The notes: generated by a model from the sequence alone, not told the origin. 41,291 bases of DNA from Brotaphodocola catenula (GCA_020686985.1 JAJEPU010000029.1:1-41291); one strand, 5' to 3'. Shown: positions 8,706 to 17,045, counted from the stretch's first letter. A program made the numbers and translations.

Positions 8706-9230
8706 TTAGCTCTTCTCCGTCACTTCCAGTCCCACCTGCATCTCCATCTCCCGTTGAAGCATCTGCGTTCTTATGATCGCCATGCGTTTATGGCGGTCAA
8801 TCTTCCGAACCATGTCCTCCATTCCCCTGAGTGGTCCGGAAGAAACTTCCAAATGCCCATCACAAATACGCCCCGTCGACATTTCAATTTCATGTCTATG
8901 GTTCATTAATTTATTTAAGAGATGGATTTCATCATTGGAGAGTTCTACTGGTGTGTCCCCAGTACCAAGAATCTCAATTGGCTTCGGGGCTTTCTGAAAA
9001 AGTTTATATAATTGTTCTATCTGATCGGTCACTACAAAGAAGTATTTTGGAAAAAGAAGTTTTTCTTCTTCATGCCAGGCGCCCTGATATCTTTTGTAAT
9101 ATCGAATCCTTGGAAAAAATGCATCTTTCAGAAGATCTTTTCCGAGTGCCTGACAATAATCCAGTATCCTGCCTTCCTGATCCTGCCTGTCTATATGAAT
9201 CGCATACCAGTTCGCGGTGTTTTCCTGCAT
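8706..9230 (-). CDS. loaP: NusG-like transcription antiterminator of LoaP type
   Basis: Protein of 174 residues with a NusG N-terminal domain (about 7-100: NWYAIHIDRQDQEGRI, then FFPRIRYYKRYQGAWH, LLFPKYFFVV, PKPIEILG) and a C-terminal KOW-like domain (about 121-165: GHLEVSSGPLRGMEDMV, KIDRHKRMAII). Specialised NusG paralogues at the head of polysaccharide operons ride with RNA polymerase and suppress termination. In the LoaP subfamily (Firmicutes, known from Bacillus antibiotic clusters) the protein recognises an RNA hairpin in the operon leader. Three ATGs follow GGAGG (9241-9237); I chose the third, 6 bases downstream. It is divergent from an XRE gene and precedes the glycosyltransferases, so it most likely controls them. 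The NusG family is sure; the LoaP subfamily is inferred from size, phylum and context. Confidence 0.82.
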   Translation of the reverse strand: MQENTANWYAIHIDRQDQEGRILDYCQALGKDLLKDAFFPRIRYYKRYQGAWHEEEKLLFPKYFFVVTDQIEQLYKLFQKAPKPIEILGTGDTPVELSNDEIHLLNKLMNHRHEIEMSTGRICDGHLEVSSGPLRGMEDMVRKIDRHKRMAIIRTQMLQREMEMQVGLEVTEKS

Positions 9231-9264
9231 CATCATCCTCCATCGCACTCTCTATAACCTGTAC

Positions 9265-9313
9265 ACACTTTCCTGTCGACATTCTACTACTTTCTTTTTG
9301 GAAAGTAAAGTGT
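9265..9313 (-). promoter_or_regulatory. Leader RNA with alternative hairpins ahead of the loaP-like gene
   Basis: In the minus-strand transcript two pairings compete for the same bases. One is a 7-bp hairpin TACTTTC/GAAAGTA (9301-9307 with 9288-9294), which can be enclosed by ACACTTT/AAAGTGT (9307-9313 with 9265-9271). The other is a long-range pairing ACTTTCC/GGAAAGT (9300-9306 with 9267-9273). It lies 35-80 bases before the start codon. LoaP-type regulators need a leader hairpin, so this is a candidate target or attenuator. No poly-U terminator follows it. Function is inferred. Confidence 0.4.
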
Positions 9314-9391
9314 TTTCTTTTATCGAAGCATTTTCTTTATTTCTAATCTTTTCCACATCTTATTCAATATCACCAACCCATTTCTGTTAAG

Positions 9392-9420
9392 ATTAGACAA
9401 TAAGTGCATCTGTAAGGCAA
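9392..9420 (-). promoter_or_regulatory. Candidate sigma-A promoter of the polysaccharide operon
   Basis: The minus strand reads TTGCCT (9420-9415), 17 bases, TCTAAT (9397-9392). This would start a leader of about 155 bases before the loaP-like gene. The boxes are imperfect, but spacing and position fit. The rest of the gap 9231-9538 holds no gene on either strand; on the plus strand it is the upstream region of the XRE gene, and I found no convincing plus-strand promoter there. Confidence 0.45.
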
Positions 9421-9538
9421 TTTTGGACAAGCATTTAGTTGCTTATCTGACTACTAAAACTTTCCGCAACTTCCATTTACAATATAAACATCTAAAGAAT
9501 CTTGTTTTTCTACAAAATGATGAAACGGAGGGGGTTTT

Positions 9539-9850
9539 ATGGATATTATCGGACGCATTGATGAATTGTGCAGTCAGCGTGGAATCACGAAGTATCGCCT
9601 TTCTCAGATGACAGGAATTTCTCAGTCTGCATTCTCCAAAATGAAACGGGAACAGAATACTTTGTCTGTCGAAACAATCAATCGAATCTGTGAGGCACTC
9701 GGAATCTCTGTCACACAGTTTTTCTCAGAAAGCGGAAATTACCCGGATCTCACCGGCGAACAGAAGCAAATTCTTGACCGCTGGGAGAAACTTGATCCCG
9801 AAAAGAGACAGTTTGCCTTTCTGATGCTTGAGCAGCTTGGCGGATTGTAA
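9539..9850 (+). CDS. XRE/Cro-CI family transcriptional regulator
   Basis: Small DNA-binding protein of 103 residues. A Cro/C1-type helix-turn-helix fills residues 4-62 (RIDELCSQRGITKYRLSQMT, then GISQSAFSKMKR and VETINRICEALGISVTQFF). A short C-terminal helix (SGNYPDLTGEQKQILDRWEK) often mediates dimer contacts in this family. The ATG at 9539 has an excellent GGAGGGGG site 4 bases upstream. It is divergent from the polysaccharide operon and sits 127 bases before the SpoIID-like gene, so it may regulate either one. No inverted-repeat operator is obvious. Family certain, target unknown. Confidence 0.93.
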   Translation: MDIIGRIDELCSQRGITKYRLSQMTGISQSAFSKMKREQNTLSVETINRICEALGISVTQFFSESGNYPDLTGEQKQILDRWEKLDPEKRQFAFLMLEQLGGL

Positions 9851-9977
9851 AACCAAGCAAATACTCGACAAAAAGATACAAAAATATTTTTCAAAAGATC
9901 ACATAATTGCGGAATTTTCAACCATACTTCTTCATATTTTAAAGGGATAAGGAAAATCAAGATTACGGGGATTTTTC

Positions 9978-11315
9978 ATGAACTCATGGAACTTAAATAA
10001 TAGAAGAAAGAAAATGAAACTTAATCGGAAGACACTGACGATACAGGAAACGCCGACGCCCACACAGGTAAACTTGAGTGCTTTTGGCTCGCTTCAGATC
10101 CAGGCGGTTCGCTCGGATAATCGTTTTCCAATCCAGAATGCAACGGTTTCGCTGTCTATACCGGACACACCGGATCAAATTGTGGAACAGACGACGACCG
10201 ATGCTTCCGGTCAGACGGATGCGCTTCGCCTCTCAGCTCCTCCGCTTGAATACAGTCTGACGCCGGGAAGTCCACAGCCCTACGCCAACTACAACATCCG
10301 CATCACCGCTTCCGGTTTTAAGAGTGTAACAATCCATGGATGTGAGGTTCTCCCGGATGCCTTTGCGATTCAACCGGTGCAGATGGAGCCGGAGGATGAT
10401 CCTGCACCTCAGGAGAATCCTGTTGTCATTCCAGACCACACGCTCTATGGCACTTACCCTCCGAAAATTGCAGAGACGGAAATCCAGCCGATCAATGAAA
10501 GTGGCGAGATTGTCTTGAGTCGCGTTGTTGTTCCGCAGACGATCGTTGTCCATGACGGAGCACCGACCGATTCTTCCGCACGCGACTACTATGTTCCCTA
10601 CCGCGATTATATCAAAAATGTGGCTTCGAGTGAGATCTACGCGACCTGGCCACAGGCAGCGATCACCGCCAATGTCCTCGCAATCATGAGCTTTACGCTG
10701 AACCGTGTCTACACCGAGCACTACCGGAATCGCGGGTATGATTTCACAATCACCTCCTCCACCGCATTTGATCACAAATGGATCTATGGCAGAAATATCT
10801 ATGAGAGCATCTCCGTCATCGTTGATGAAATCTTCGACAACTACCTGTCCCGTCCCGGCGTCAAGCAGCCGATTCTGACACAATACTGTGATGGGCGACA
10901 GGTTCAATGTCTTCAGCGCGGTTGGATGACGCAGTGGGGATCGTGTGACCTCGGAGAGCGCGGTTACAACCCGATCCAGATTTTGCGCCGTTTCTATGGA
11001 GACAGCATCTATATTAATACCGCAGAAGAGATCTCTGGAATCCCCGCTTCCTGGCCTGGATACGATCTGACGATCGGATCATCCGGTCAAAAAGTTCAAC
11101 AGCTTCAGGAACAACTCGACGCGATCGCAACCGTATACTCCGCGATTCCGCGCGTGAGCACAGACGGTATCTATGGTCCGGGAACGGCGGAATCCGTCTC
11201 CCGCTTCCAGTCAATCTTCGGTCTCCCACAGACCGGTGTCGTCGATTTTGCAACCTGGTATAAGATTTCCCACATCTATGTCGGGGTGTCCGGAATCGGA
11301 GAACTGTACGGTTAA
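9978..11315 (+). CDS. SpoIID-like protein with peptidoglycan-binding domain
   Basis: Protein of 445 residues in three parts. Residues 36-120 look like a carboxypeptidase regulatory-like beta-sandwich (SLQIQAVRSDNRFPIQNATV). Residues 185-345 resemble the SpoIID/LytB region (VPYRDYIKNVASSEIYATWP, then ANVLAIMSFTLNRVY), the domain that cuts glycan strands during sporulation. Residues 365-432 form a type 1 peptidoglycan-binding repeat (GSSGQKVQQLQEQL, DGIYGPGTAESVSRFQSIFG). Oddly, the N-terminus (MNSWNLNNRRKKMKLNRKTL) has no hydrophobic signal segment although the domains suggest wall contact. A second start at 10014 follows AGAAGAAAG and is nearly as good. Probably acts on peptidoglycan or a spore coat; the enzyme role is not certain because the SpoIID catalytic glutamate cannot be assigned by eye. 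Confidence 0.8.
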   Translation: MNSWNLNNRRKKMKLNRKTLTIQETPTPTQVNLSAFGSLQIQAVRSDNRFPIQNATVSLSIPDTPDQIVEQTTTDASGQTDALRLSAPPLEYSLTPGSPQPYANYNIRITASGFKSVTIHGCEVLPDAFAIQPVQMEPEDDPAPQENPVVIPDHTLYGTYPPKIAETEIQPINESGEIVLSRVVVPQTIVVHDGAPTDSSARDYYVPYRDYIKNVASSEIYATWPQAAITANVLAIMSFTLNRVYTEHYRNRGYDFTITSSTAFDHKWIYGRNIYESISVIVDEIFDNYLSRPGVKQPILTQYCDGRQVQCLQRGWMTQWGSCDLGERGYNPIQILRRFYGDSIYINTAEEISGIPASWPGYDLTIGSSGQKVQQLQEQLDAIATVYSAIPRVSTDGIYGPGTAESVSRFQSIFGLPQTGVVDFATWYKISHIYVGVSGIGELYG

Positions 11316-11346
11316 AGACCAAAAAAACAGAGATTTCTATAAATAC

Positions 11347-11390
11347 AAAAAGACGCTGACTGCCGTTTTTCGCGACATTCAGCGTCTTTT
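11347..11390. terminator. Bidirectional rho-independent terminator
   Basis: A perfect 12-bp stem, AAAAGACGCTGA (11347-11358) and TCAGCGTCTTTT (11379-11390), ends in T-runs on both strands. It lies between the convergent SpoIID-like gene (ends 11315, plus) and the HAD phosphatase gene (ends 11441, minus), so it can serve both. Confidence 0.92.
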
Positions 11391-11440
11391 GTTTAATTTT
11401 GTTTTGTTTAATTATTTTGTTTCGCTTTGTTTACTTCTTT

Positions 11441-12121
11441 TTACTTCGCATTCTCTGGAGAAATCTCCGGAAGAATCTTCTCAATCACCTCACTCGGATG
11501 ATCGATCACATACTGCGGATGGAATGATTCAAGTTCTGCGCGCGGACGGAATCCCCAGCTCACACCGACGGTTGTGAGTCCTGCCCCGAGTCCTGTCTTC
11601 ATATCGGTGTTCGTATCACCAAAATAGAGTCCATGCTCCGGTGTCTCACCAAATATATCGAGAATCCGCAGAACACCCGCCGGGTCTGGCTTTTTCGGAA
11701 CTCCGGGCTGTTCTCCGGCAATATAGTCAAAATAGCCTTTTCCAAACACATGCTCAATATTTTCAACTGTGCGAGCATGCGGTTTATTGGAGAGAACCGC
11801 AATCCGAATCTTTCTCTTTTTCAGTTCTTCAAGAAGTTCCGGGATTCCCTCATACGGCTTGACCTCGTACAGACAATGCTCTGCAAAAAGCTCTGTGTAC
11901 AGAGTAAGGCTCTCCTCATAATGCTCGAGTTTTTCATCTCCACTATAACGCAAAGCCCGCTCCATCTGACACTTGTATCCGTCTCCGACAAACTGACGAA
12001 TCTGCTCCTCACCGACCGGCGGATAGCCAAAATGCTTGAGCACAAGATTTGTCGTGTAATTTAAAGCCTTGAGCGTATTTAAAAGCGTTCCATCCAGATC
12101 AAAAATACAGTACCGAATCAT
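11441..12121 (-). CDS. HAD-superfamily phosphatase (phosphoglycolate phosphatase-like)
   Basis: Cytoplasmic haloacid dehalogenase-type phosphatase of 226 residues. Motif I is YCIFDLDGTLLNTL at the N-terminus, with nucleophile Asp and general acid/base Asp. Motif II is IAVLSNKPH, and the motif III/IV region is KKPDPAGVLRI followed by YFGDTNTDMKTGLGAG. The alpha-helical cap between residues 15 and 85 makes it a subfamily I member like Gph or pyrophosphatase PpaX. I set the start at ATG 12121, 8 bases after GGGAGG; the ATG three bases earlier is equally possible. It follows the NSS transporter gene by 35 bases, likely in one operon with purine nucleoside phosphorylase, so a sugar-phosphate or nucleotide substrate is plausible but unproven. 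Confidence 0.9.
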   Translation of the reverse strand: MIRYCIFDLDGTLLNTLKALNYTTNLVLKHFGYPPVGEEQIRQFVGDGYKCQMERALRYSGDEKLEHYEESLTLYTELFAEHCLYEVKPYEGIPELLEELKKRKIRIAVLSNKPHARTVENIEHVFGKGYFDYIAGEQPGVPKKPDPAGVLRILDIFGETPEHGLYFGDTNTDMKTGLGAGLTTVGVSWGFRPRAELESFHPQYVIDHPSEVIEKILPEISPENAK

Positions 12122-12156
12122 CATCCATTCCTCCCAGACGAAAGTAAAAAAGTAAG

Positions 12157-13515
12157 TTACAGCACTCCCTGCAAGAACAGCAGAACAATCAACAGCGGAA
12201 GCACATATTTTGCATAGGCGCGCATCCACTTCGGTGTCTTCATACCTGCACCCTGGTTCGCCTCTTTCTGGTAATTCTCATATCCCCAGCCGAGTTTCCA
12301 GGTACAGAACAACAGGTAAACCAGTGATCCAAGCGGAAGCAGAAGGTTGCTGACGATGAAATCCTCAAGATCAAGAATCGCAGTACCGGCTCCCATCGGC
12401 TCAATACCGGACAGCAGGTTGTAACCCAGCGCACACGGCAGAGAGAGCACAAACAACAGTACCAGATTCATCAACGAAGATTTCTTTCTGTCCATATGGA
12501 ACAGCTCCATATCACAGGCAATGATATTCTCAAACACTGCGATAACCGTGGAAAAGGCCGCAAACGCCATGAACAGGAAGAACAGGCTCCCCCAGATTCG
12601 ACCACCTGCCATCGATGCAAAAACATTCGGCAGAGTGATAAAGATCAGGCTCGGACCGCTGTCCGGATTTACTCCAAATGCAAAGCAAGCCGGGAAAATG
12701 ATCAGACCTGCCATGATTGCAACAAAGGTGTCAAGAATTCCGACATTGACTGCCTCACCGAGCAAGGTGTTCTTCTTGTCAAGATAACTTCCAAAGATTG
12801 CCATCGCGCCGATACCAAGGCTCAATGTAAAGAAGGACTGGTTCATCGCTGCCACAATCACATTTCCGATTCCAACCTCACCTGCGCGCTTGAAATCCGG
12901 CAGAAGGTAGAATTTCAGGCCCTCTGAACCACCCGGAAGCATCATTCCGTGAACTGCAAGCACAATAATCAGGCAGAGAAGTCCCATCATCATGCATTTT
13001 GTGATTCGTTCTACGCCATTCTGAAGTCCCTGTACGCAGACAAGAATTCCAAGCACAATGACGATTCCCATCCAGAACACATTTTGACCCGGACTTGCGA
13101 GCATTCCACCAAAAACATTCTGAACGCCATCTGCATCCTTACCGGAAAAAGCTCCTATAAGGAACTTATAAAAATAGTTAAACATCCATCCTGCTACGGT
13201 CGTATAGTACATCATCAGCATATAGTTGCCGAAAAGCGCAACATAACCGTGCAGATGCCATTTCTGTCCCGGACGCTCGAGCGCCTGATATGCTTTTACC
13301 GGACTCTTGTGACTTGCACGTCCCACCGAGAACTCCATCGAAAGCACCGGAACTCCCATCAGTGCCAGAAAGATCAGGTAAAACAGTACAAATACACCGC
13401 CCCCGTTCTGTCCGGTCACATACGGAAATCTCCACACGTTTCCGATTCCGATGGCACATCCTGCTGAAAGCAACAGGAAACCAAGTCTTGATCCAAAAGT
13501 TTCTCTCTGTTCCAT
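12157..13515 (-). CDS. Sodium-dependent transporter, neurotransmitter:sodium symporter family
   Basis: Membrane protein of 452 residues with 11-12 helices in the LeuT fold. Helix 1 holds the unwound sodium/substrate site, GCAIGIGNVWRFPYVTGQNG, directly after ETFGSRLGFLLLSA. Helix 6 is within SLGIGAMAIFGSYLDKKN. It would import an amino acid or amine together with Na+; bacterial members include LeuT and Tyt1. I took ATG 13515 because the homologous family start is at MEQRETFGSRLGF; the ribosome site is weak. It stands between purine nucleoside phosphorylase and a HAD phosphatase, a link that does not reveal the substrate. Confidence 0.93.
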   Translation of the reverse strand: MEQRETFGSRLGFLLLSAGCAIGIGNVWRFPYVTGQNGGGVFVLFYLIFLALMGVPVLSMEFSVGRASHKSPVKAYQALERPGQKWHLHGYVALFGNYMLMMYYTTVAGWMFNYFYKFLIGAFSGKDADGVQNVFGGMLASPGQNVFWMGIVIVLGILVCVQGLQNGVERITKCMMMGLLCLIIVLAVHGMMLPGGSEGLKFYLLPDFKRAGEVGIGNVIVAAMNQSFFTLSLGIGAMAIFGSYLDKKNTLLGEAVNVGILDTFVAIMAGLIIFPACFAFGVNPDSGPSLIFITLPNVFASMAGGRIWGSLFFLFMAFAAFSTVIAVFENIIACDMELFHMDRKKSSLMNLVLLFVLSLPCALGYNLLSGIEPMGAGTAILDLEDFIVSNLLLPLGSLVYLLFCTWKLGWGYENYQKEANQGAGMKTPKWMRAYAKYVLPLLIVLLFLQGVL

Positions 13516-13584
13516 TTCTTTTCGTTTTCCTCTTCCATATCCATTTTCTTTTTCATTGAATGTCAGAATAAAATCATTGCTCCC

Positions 13585-13590
13585 TGTCAA
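13585..13590 (-). promoter_or_regulatory. Weak candidate -35 box before the NSS transporter
   Basis: Minus-strand TTGACA at 13590-13585 stands 70 bases before the transporter start, but the best -10 (TATTCT) is at 15-base spacing. It may provide extra transcription of the two downstream genes; readthrough from the punA promoter is the simpler view. Confidence 0.25.
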
Positions 13591-13610
13591 TCAATCAAAT
13601 TCTTGCATTC

Positions 13611-14438
13611 TCACTTTCCCATACGGGTAACCGACTCGGTAATCAGCTGTTTAAACAGCGGAGCTACACGGTCAGCGGTCTCCTTGACTTCCTCATGTGT
13701 GAGTGGCTGGTCGCTCATTCCAGCTCCCATATTGGAAATACAGGAAATTCCGCAGACCTTCATTCCCATATGGTTTGCCGCAATCGCCTCGCACGCCGTG
13801 CTCATTCCAACCGCATCACCGCCGAGAATCCGACACATCTTTACCTCATGCGGGCTCTCAAAATTCGGTCCGGTGAGCTGAATATACGTTCCCTCTTTGA
13901 GATCAATATTCAGATCTTTTGCAGTCTGGCGAATGATCTCACACAGATTCTTGTTATAGATCTCACTCATATCCGGGAAGCGCAGACCAAGCTCCTCAAT
14001 ATTGGGTCCGATGAGCGGAGACGGCACAAAATTCGCAATCTGGTCGGTGATCATCATGAAATCGCCAGCCTTGTAGTCAAAGTTGACTCCACCCGCTGCA
14101 TTCGTCAGGAACAGGATATCCGCGCCCATCATCTTCATCAGACGAGTCGGAAGTACCACATCCTCCATCGAGTATCCCTCGTAGTAATGCACACGACCCT
14201 GCATGATCACAACCGGAACCTCATTGACATAACCGAATACAAAACGTCCCTTGTGTCCGCTCACCGTCGATACCGGGAATCCATCGATCTCATGGTAATC
14301 AAGTGTTGTCTCAATCTTGATTCCATCCGCATAGTCTCCAAGACCAGATCCAAGAATCAGTGCTACCTTCGGGGTAAAATTCACTTTCTTCTTAAAGCAC
14401 TCGTAGCAGTTTAAAAGACGCTCATAAGCCTTTGTCAT
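13611..14438 (-). CDS. punA: Purine nucleoside phosphorylase (trimeric, inosine/guanosine type)
   Basis: Cytosolic enzyme of 275 residues that splits inosine, guanosine and their deoxy forms with phosphate into base and (deoxy)ribose-1-phosphate. The PNP/MTAP family II pattern is clear: ALILGSGLGDYAD (phosphate loop), STVSGHKGRFVFG, MQGRVHYYEGYSMEDV, LTNAAGGVNFDYKAGDFM, and the base-binding GPNFESPHEVKM with VGMSTACEAI. Length is typical of the trimeric family. The ATG follows AGGAGGAGATATTT. A strong promoter lies 120 bases upstream. It begins a likely operon with the NSS transporter and HAD phosphatase. The Bacillus counterpart is called PupG, so the symbol is a convention. Confidence 0.96.
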   Translation of the reverse strand: MTKAYERLLNCYECFKKKVNFTPKVALILGSGLGDYADGIKIETTLDYHEIDGFPVSTVSGHKGRFVFGYVNEVPVVIMQGRVHYYEGYSMEDVVLPTRLMKMMGADILFLTNAAGGVNFDYKAGDFMMITDQIANFVPSPLIGPNIEELGLRFPDMSEIYNKNLCEIIRQTAKDLNIDLKEGTYIQLTGPNFESPHEVKMCRILGGDAVGMSTACEAIAANHMGMKVCGISCISNMGAGMSDQPLTHEEVKETADRVAPLFKQLITESVTRMGK

Positions 14439-14557
14439 AAATATCTCCTCCTTTTCTTATCAATTGCCTGTTTTTGTTTCTTTGACTCTTACCTTTTCTG
14501 ATCCGTGCCACAGAGATTCCTCAGGCGCCCCCTTTATTTCTGTATAGATGCCTATTA

Positions 14558-14586
14558 AGTATACCGTTCCGATGGACATTCGTCAA
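14558..14586 (-). promoter_or_regulatory. Sigma-A promoter of the punA operon
   Basis: Minus strand TTGACG (14586-14581), exactly 17 bases, TATACT (14563-14558). Transcription would start near 14550, leaving an untranslated leader of about 110 bases. I do not recognise a riboswitch in that leader. Confidence 0.75.
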
Positions 14587-14619
14587 GAAGCTTGCCAATT
14601 CTGGCACAGATTCCGACAC

Positions 14620-14655
14620 AAAAAGAAGACCTTGCTAACCACGAGCACAAGGTCT
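14620..14655 (-). terminator. Rho-independent terminator of the PII-like gene
   Basis: Minus-strand stem AGACCTTG (14655-14648) and CAAGGTCT (14634-14627) with a 13-base loop, then TCTTTTTG. It lies about 30 bases after the stop of the PII-like gene and closes the LysR/DUF1538/PII unit. Confidence 0.85.
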
Positions 14656-14684
14656 CCCGAAAATCTTTTAAAGCACCTTATTCC

Positions 14685-15383
14685 CTATGCTTCCTTCTCC
14701 TCTTTTGCATCCTCAATCAGGCGCATACCCGCAGTTGAGGTCACCGGAAGAGAAAATACAATCGTTCCTGCCTTGCTCTTCACGCCGGCGTCTCTCATGA
14801 TCGCCTGCATGATGTCGTTTTTCTGCTCCTTCTTGACAACAATCAGGATGACATCTTTTTCTGCGACGAGCACAACCCCGAGGAAATGCTCCGCGCGCTC
14901 CATTCCTGTTCCCTTTGCGTGAATCACCGTACCACCGGACGCTCCCGCACTGCGCGCCGCATCCATCACCATTTCCGTATAGCCCTGATTGGAGATCGCA
15001 ATCAACAGCTCGTATCTGGTATCCTTCAAGATCGACTCCTCCTCTTTCTCAAAATTCTGATTTTCCGTAAGGAACTGCAACGCCCTCTTTCCTCCGATGC
15101 TTGAAAGAGGAATGATAAATGCCACTCCCATTCCCGGAAGGTCAATTCTCATTTTCGTCTGAAGCCCCATCTTGATCTTCTTCCAGACACTCTTCGTCAC
15201 AAATGACCAGATCAGTGCCTTTTCCGAGCTCTCTAAACCGAGCAGATTCAGCGTCTCATTCCCGGCTGTTCCACGTCCGACTGTTCCAAAGGAGATCGTC
15301 AATCCTTCTTCCTGATAAAAGTTCTGAAATTTCCGGTACATCGACCGATTTGTGATCGTCATCATCATATACAGTTCGCTCAT
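14685..15383 (-). CDS. PII-like regulatory protein with two tandem PII-type domains
   Basis: Soluble protein of 232 residues that appears to be two ferredoxin-like PII domains in one chain. The first (about 1-110) begins SELYMMMTITNRSMYRKFQN and holds ISFGTVGRGTAG. The second (about 120-220) begins YELLIAISNQGYTEMVMDAA with SAGASGGTVIHAKGTG and ends GTIVFSLPVTSTAG. PII proteins are trimeric sensors of adenine nucleotides and other small ligands that gate transporters and enzymes. Pairing with a DUF1538 membrane protein 124 bases upstream suggests it gates that transporter. The T-loop region of the second domain is short and lacks the canonical uridylylation tyrosine, so control would be by ligand rather than modification. 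Start 15383 matches family starts; a GTG at 15413 is the alternative. Ligand unknown. Confidence 0.78.
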   Translation of the reverse strand: MSELYMMMTITNRSMYRKFQNFYQEEGLTISFGTVGRGTAGNETLNLLGLESSEKALIWSFVTKSVWKKIKMGLQTKMRIDLPGMGVAFIIPLSSIGGKRALQFLTENQNFEKEEESILKDTRYELLIAISNQGYTEMVMDAARSAGASGGTVIHAKGTGMERAEHFLGVVLVAEKDVILIVVKKEQKNDIMQAIMRDAGVKSKAGTIVFSLPVTSTAGMRLIEDAKEEKEA

Positions 15384-15506
15384 ATTCGATCTAATCCCAC
15401 CTCTCTCCTGCACATTATTTTCCTCACACGTTAATGCCGTATGCCCATTTCCATTTTATCTTATCTTTCATGTACCTTTTTATTTTCTTAATTTCTACAC
15501 CGTTAT

Positions 15507-17045
15507 TTACAGCTCAATGATTGCATCCTCATCCAGCAAATCCCAGGCTGTTGCGCCTGCCGGAAGCGGTGCTCTTCCCTTTGCCTTCTTGCTCTTGAGC
15601 TGGAAAATCATACCGAGAATCTGAATCGTAATCAGCGGTGTCATCGCAACCATTGCGACCACGCCAAACGCATCCTGCACAATATTTCCGCCAACGGCAC
15701 TGCACGCCCCCTGTGCTAGCGGAAGCAGAAACGTCGCAGTCATCGGACCGGAGGCAACACCACCCGAATCAAATGCGATTGCCGTGAAAATCTTTGGCAC
15801 GAAGAACGAGAGTCCGATCGCAATCCCGTATCCGGGAATCAAAATCCAAAGAATCGGAATTCCCGTGAGCACGCGAAGCATCGCAATTCCAACCGAGCAC
15901 GCCACACCGATCGAGAGACTCGCACCCATCGCACTCGCCGGGATTGCTCCGTCCGTGATCTCCTCCACCTGCTTGTTGAGCACATAGACTGCAGGCTCTG
16001 CCTTTACGATAAAATAACCGATTAACATGCCGATCGGTACGATAATCCAGCGGTACGGAAGGCTTGCAAGCACCTCGCCGAGATACGTTCCCGCCGGCAT
16101 GAAGCCGACATTTGCACCCGTCAGAAACAATACAAGACCCACATAAGTATACACAAGACCAATTCCAATTCTCGTCAATGAGCGTTTGCCAATCTTTAAG
16201 ACAAACACCTGAAAAAGCCCAAAAAATCCAAGGATCGGAAGCAGAGAAACCGCAATCTCCTTTAAATACTCCGGAAGTTCTTCCATAAACATTCCTGCCA
16301 GCTCTACTGAATCCGCAACGGTATGGATCTGAGTGACTGCGTAGGTACTGTTCTCCGGCTGATAGATTTTCACGAGAAGAAGCACTGCAAGAATCGGACC
16401 AACCGAGCACAGAGCAACGAGACCGAAGCTGTCGGAGGCTGCATGGCGGTCACCGCGGACTGCCGAGATACCGGCTCCAAGCGCAAGAATAAACGGCACA
16501 GTCATCGGTCCTGTCGTCACTCCGCCTGAGTCAAATGCAATACCGATAAAATCTTTCGGAATCTGAGATGCCAGAAGAAAGACAAAGGCATAACAGCCAA
16601 CAAGGAGCGGAGGAAGCGCAATGCCAAGAAGCATACGAAGCAGGGCAATCGCAAGAAAAATCCCGACACCAACTGCGACCGCAAGAATTAGCGTCATATT
16701 GGGGATCGATGGCACCTGTCCTGCAAGTACCTGAAGATCCGGCTCTGAGATCGTGATCACAAAACCGAGCGCAAATGTCACTGCCGTCAACACCAGAAGA
16801 CTCCGGCACTTAGACAGACTCGAGCCGACACGCTCTCCCATCGGACTCATCGACATCTCCGCTCCCAGTGTAAAAAACATCATTCCGACAATCAGCAAGA
16901 CCGCTCCACACAGGAAACACAACAAAATTCCCGGTGAGATCGGGGCGACTGTAAAGCAGAGCACCAGCACAATCGCAATGATCGGAAGCACTGCACTGAG
17001 AGCTTCCTGCAATTTTTCATGTAATTTTGTCTTCTCTCTGATCAA
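15507..17045 (-). CDS. DUF1538 polytopic membrane protein, internally duplicated
   Basis: Integral membrane protein of 512 residues with about 12-14 hydrophobic helices. The two halves are repeats: FDSGGVTTGPMT (171-182) in the first matches FDSGGVASGPMT (425-436) in the second. GAEMSMSPMGERVGSSL matches GANVGFMPAGTYLG, and EPDLQVLAGQV matches EPAVYVLNKQVEEIT. Such duplication with conserved Gly/Pro/Asp loops is the pattern of a secondary transporter, and the family (PF07556) is often found next to PII-like proteins. The transported molecule is not known. The start is a TTG at 17045 with a perfect AAGGAGG 6 bases before it, which may lower translation. It shares a unit with the PII-like gene downstream. 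I am sure of the family, not of function. Confidence 0.88.
   Translation of the reverse strand: MIREKTKLHEKLQEALSAVLPIIAIVLVLCFTVAPISPGILLCFLCGAVLLIVGMMFFTLGAEMSMSPMGERVGSSLSKCRSLLVLTAVTFALGFVITISEPDLQVLAGQVPSIPNMTLILAVAVGVGIFLAIALLRMLLGIALPPLLVGCYAFVFLLASQIPKDFIGIAFDSGGVTTGPMTVPFILALGAGISAVRGDRHAASDSFGLVALCSVGPILAVLLLVKIYQPENSTYAVTQIHTVADSVELAGMFMEELPEYLKEIAVSLLPILGFFGLFQVFVLKIGKRSLTRIGIGLVYTYVGLVLFLTGANVGFMPAGTYLGEVLASLPYRWIIVPIGMLIGYFIVKAEPAVYVLNKQVEEITDGAIPASAMGASLSIGVACSVGIAMLRVLTGIPILWILIPGYGIAIGLSFFVPKIFTAIAFDSGGVASGPMTATFLLPLAQGACSAVGGNIVQDAFGVVAMVAMTPLITIQILGMIFQLKSKKAKGRAPLPAGATAWDLLDEDAIIEL

Noticed and set aside
8831-9346. 171-codon plus-strand reading frame opposite the loaP-like gene
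   Set aside because: Low-complexity, serine-rich translation typical of antisense shadows; the minus strand encodes a clear NusG-like protein.
10233-10907. 224-codon minus-strand reading frame opposite the SpoIID-like gene
   Set aside because: Antisense shadow of a gene with good codon structure and domains; no ribosome site or recognisable protein.
14439-14557. Possible purine riboswitch in the punA leader
   Set aside because: The leader lacks the three-way junction core of the purine class; I see only short, unconvincing stems.
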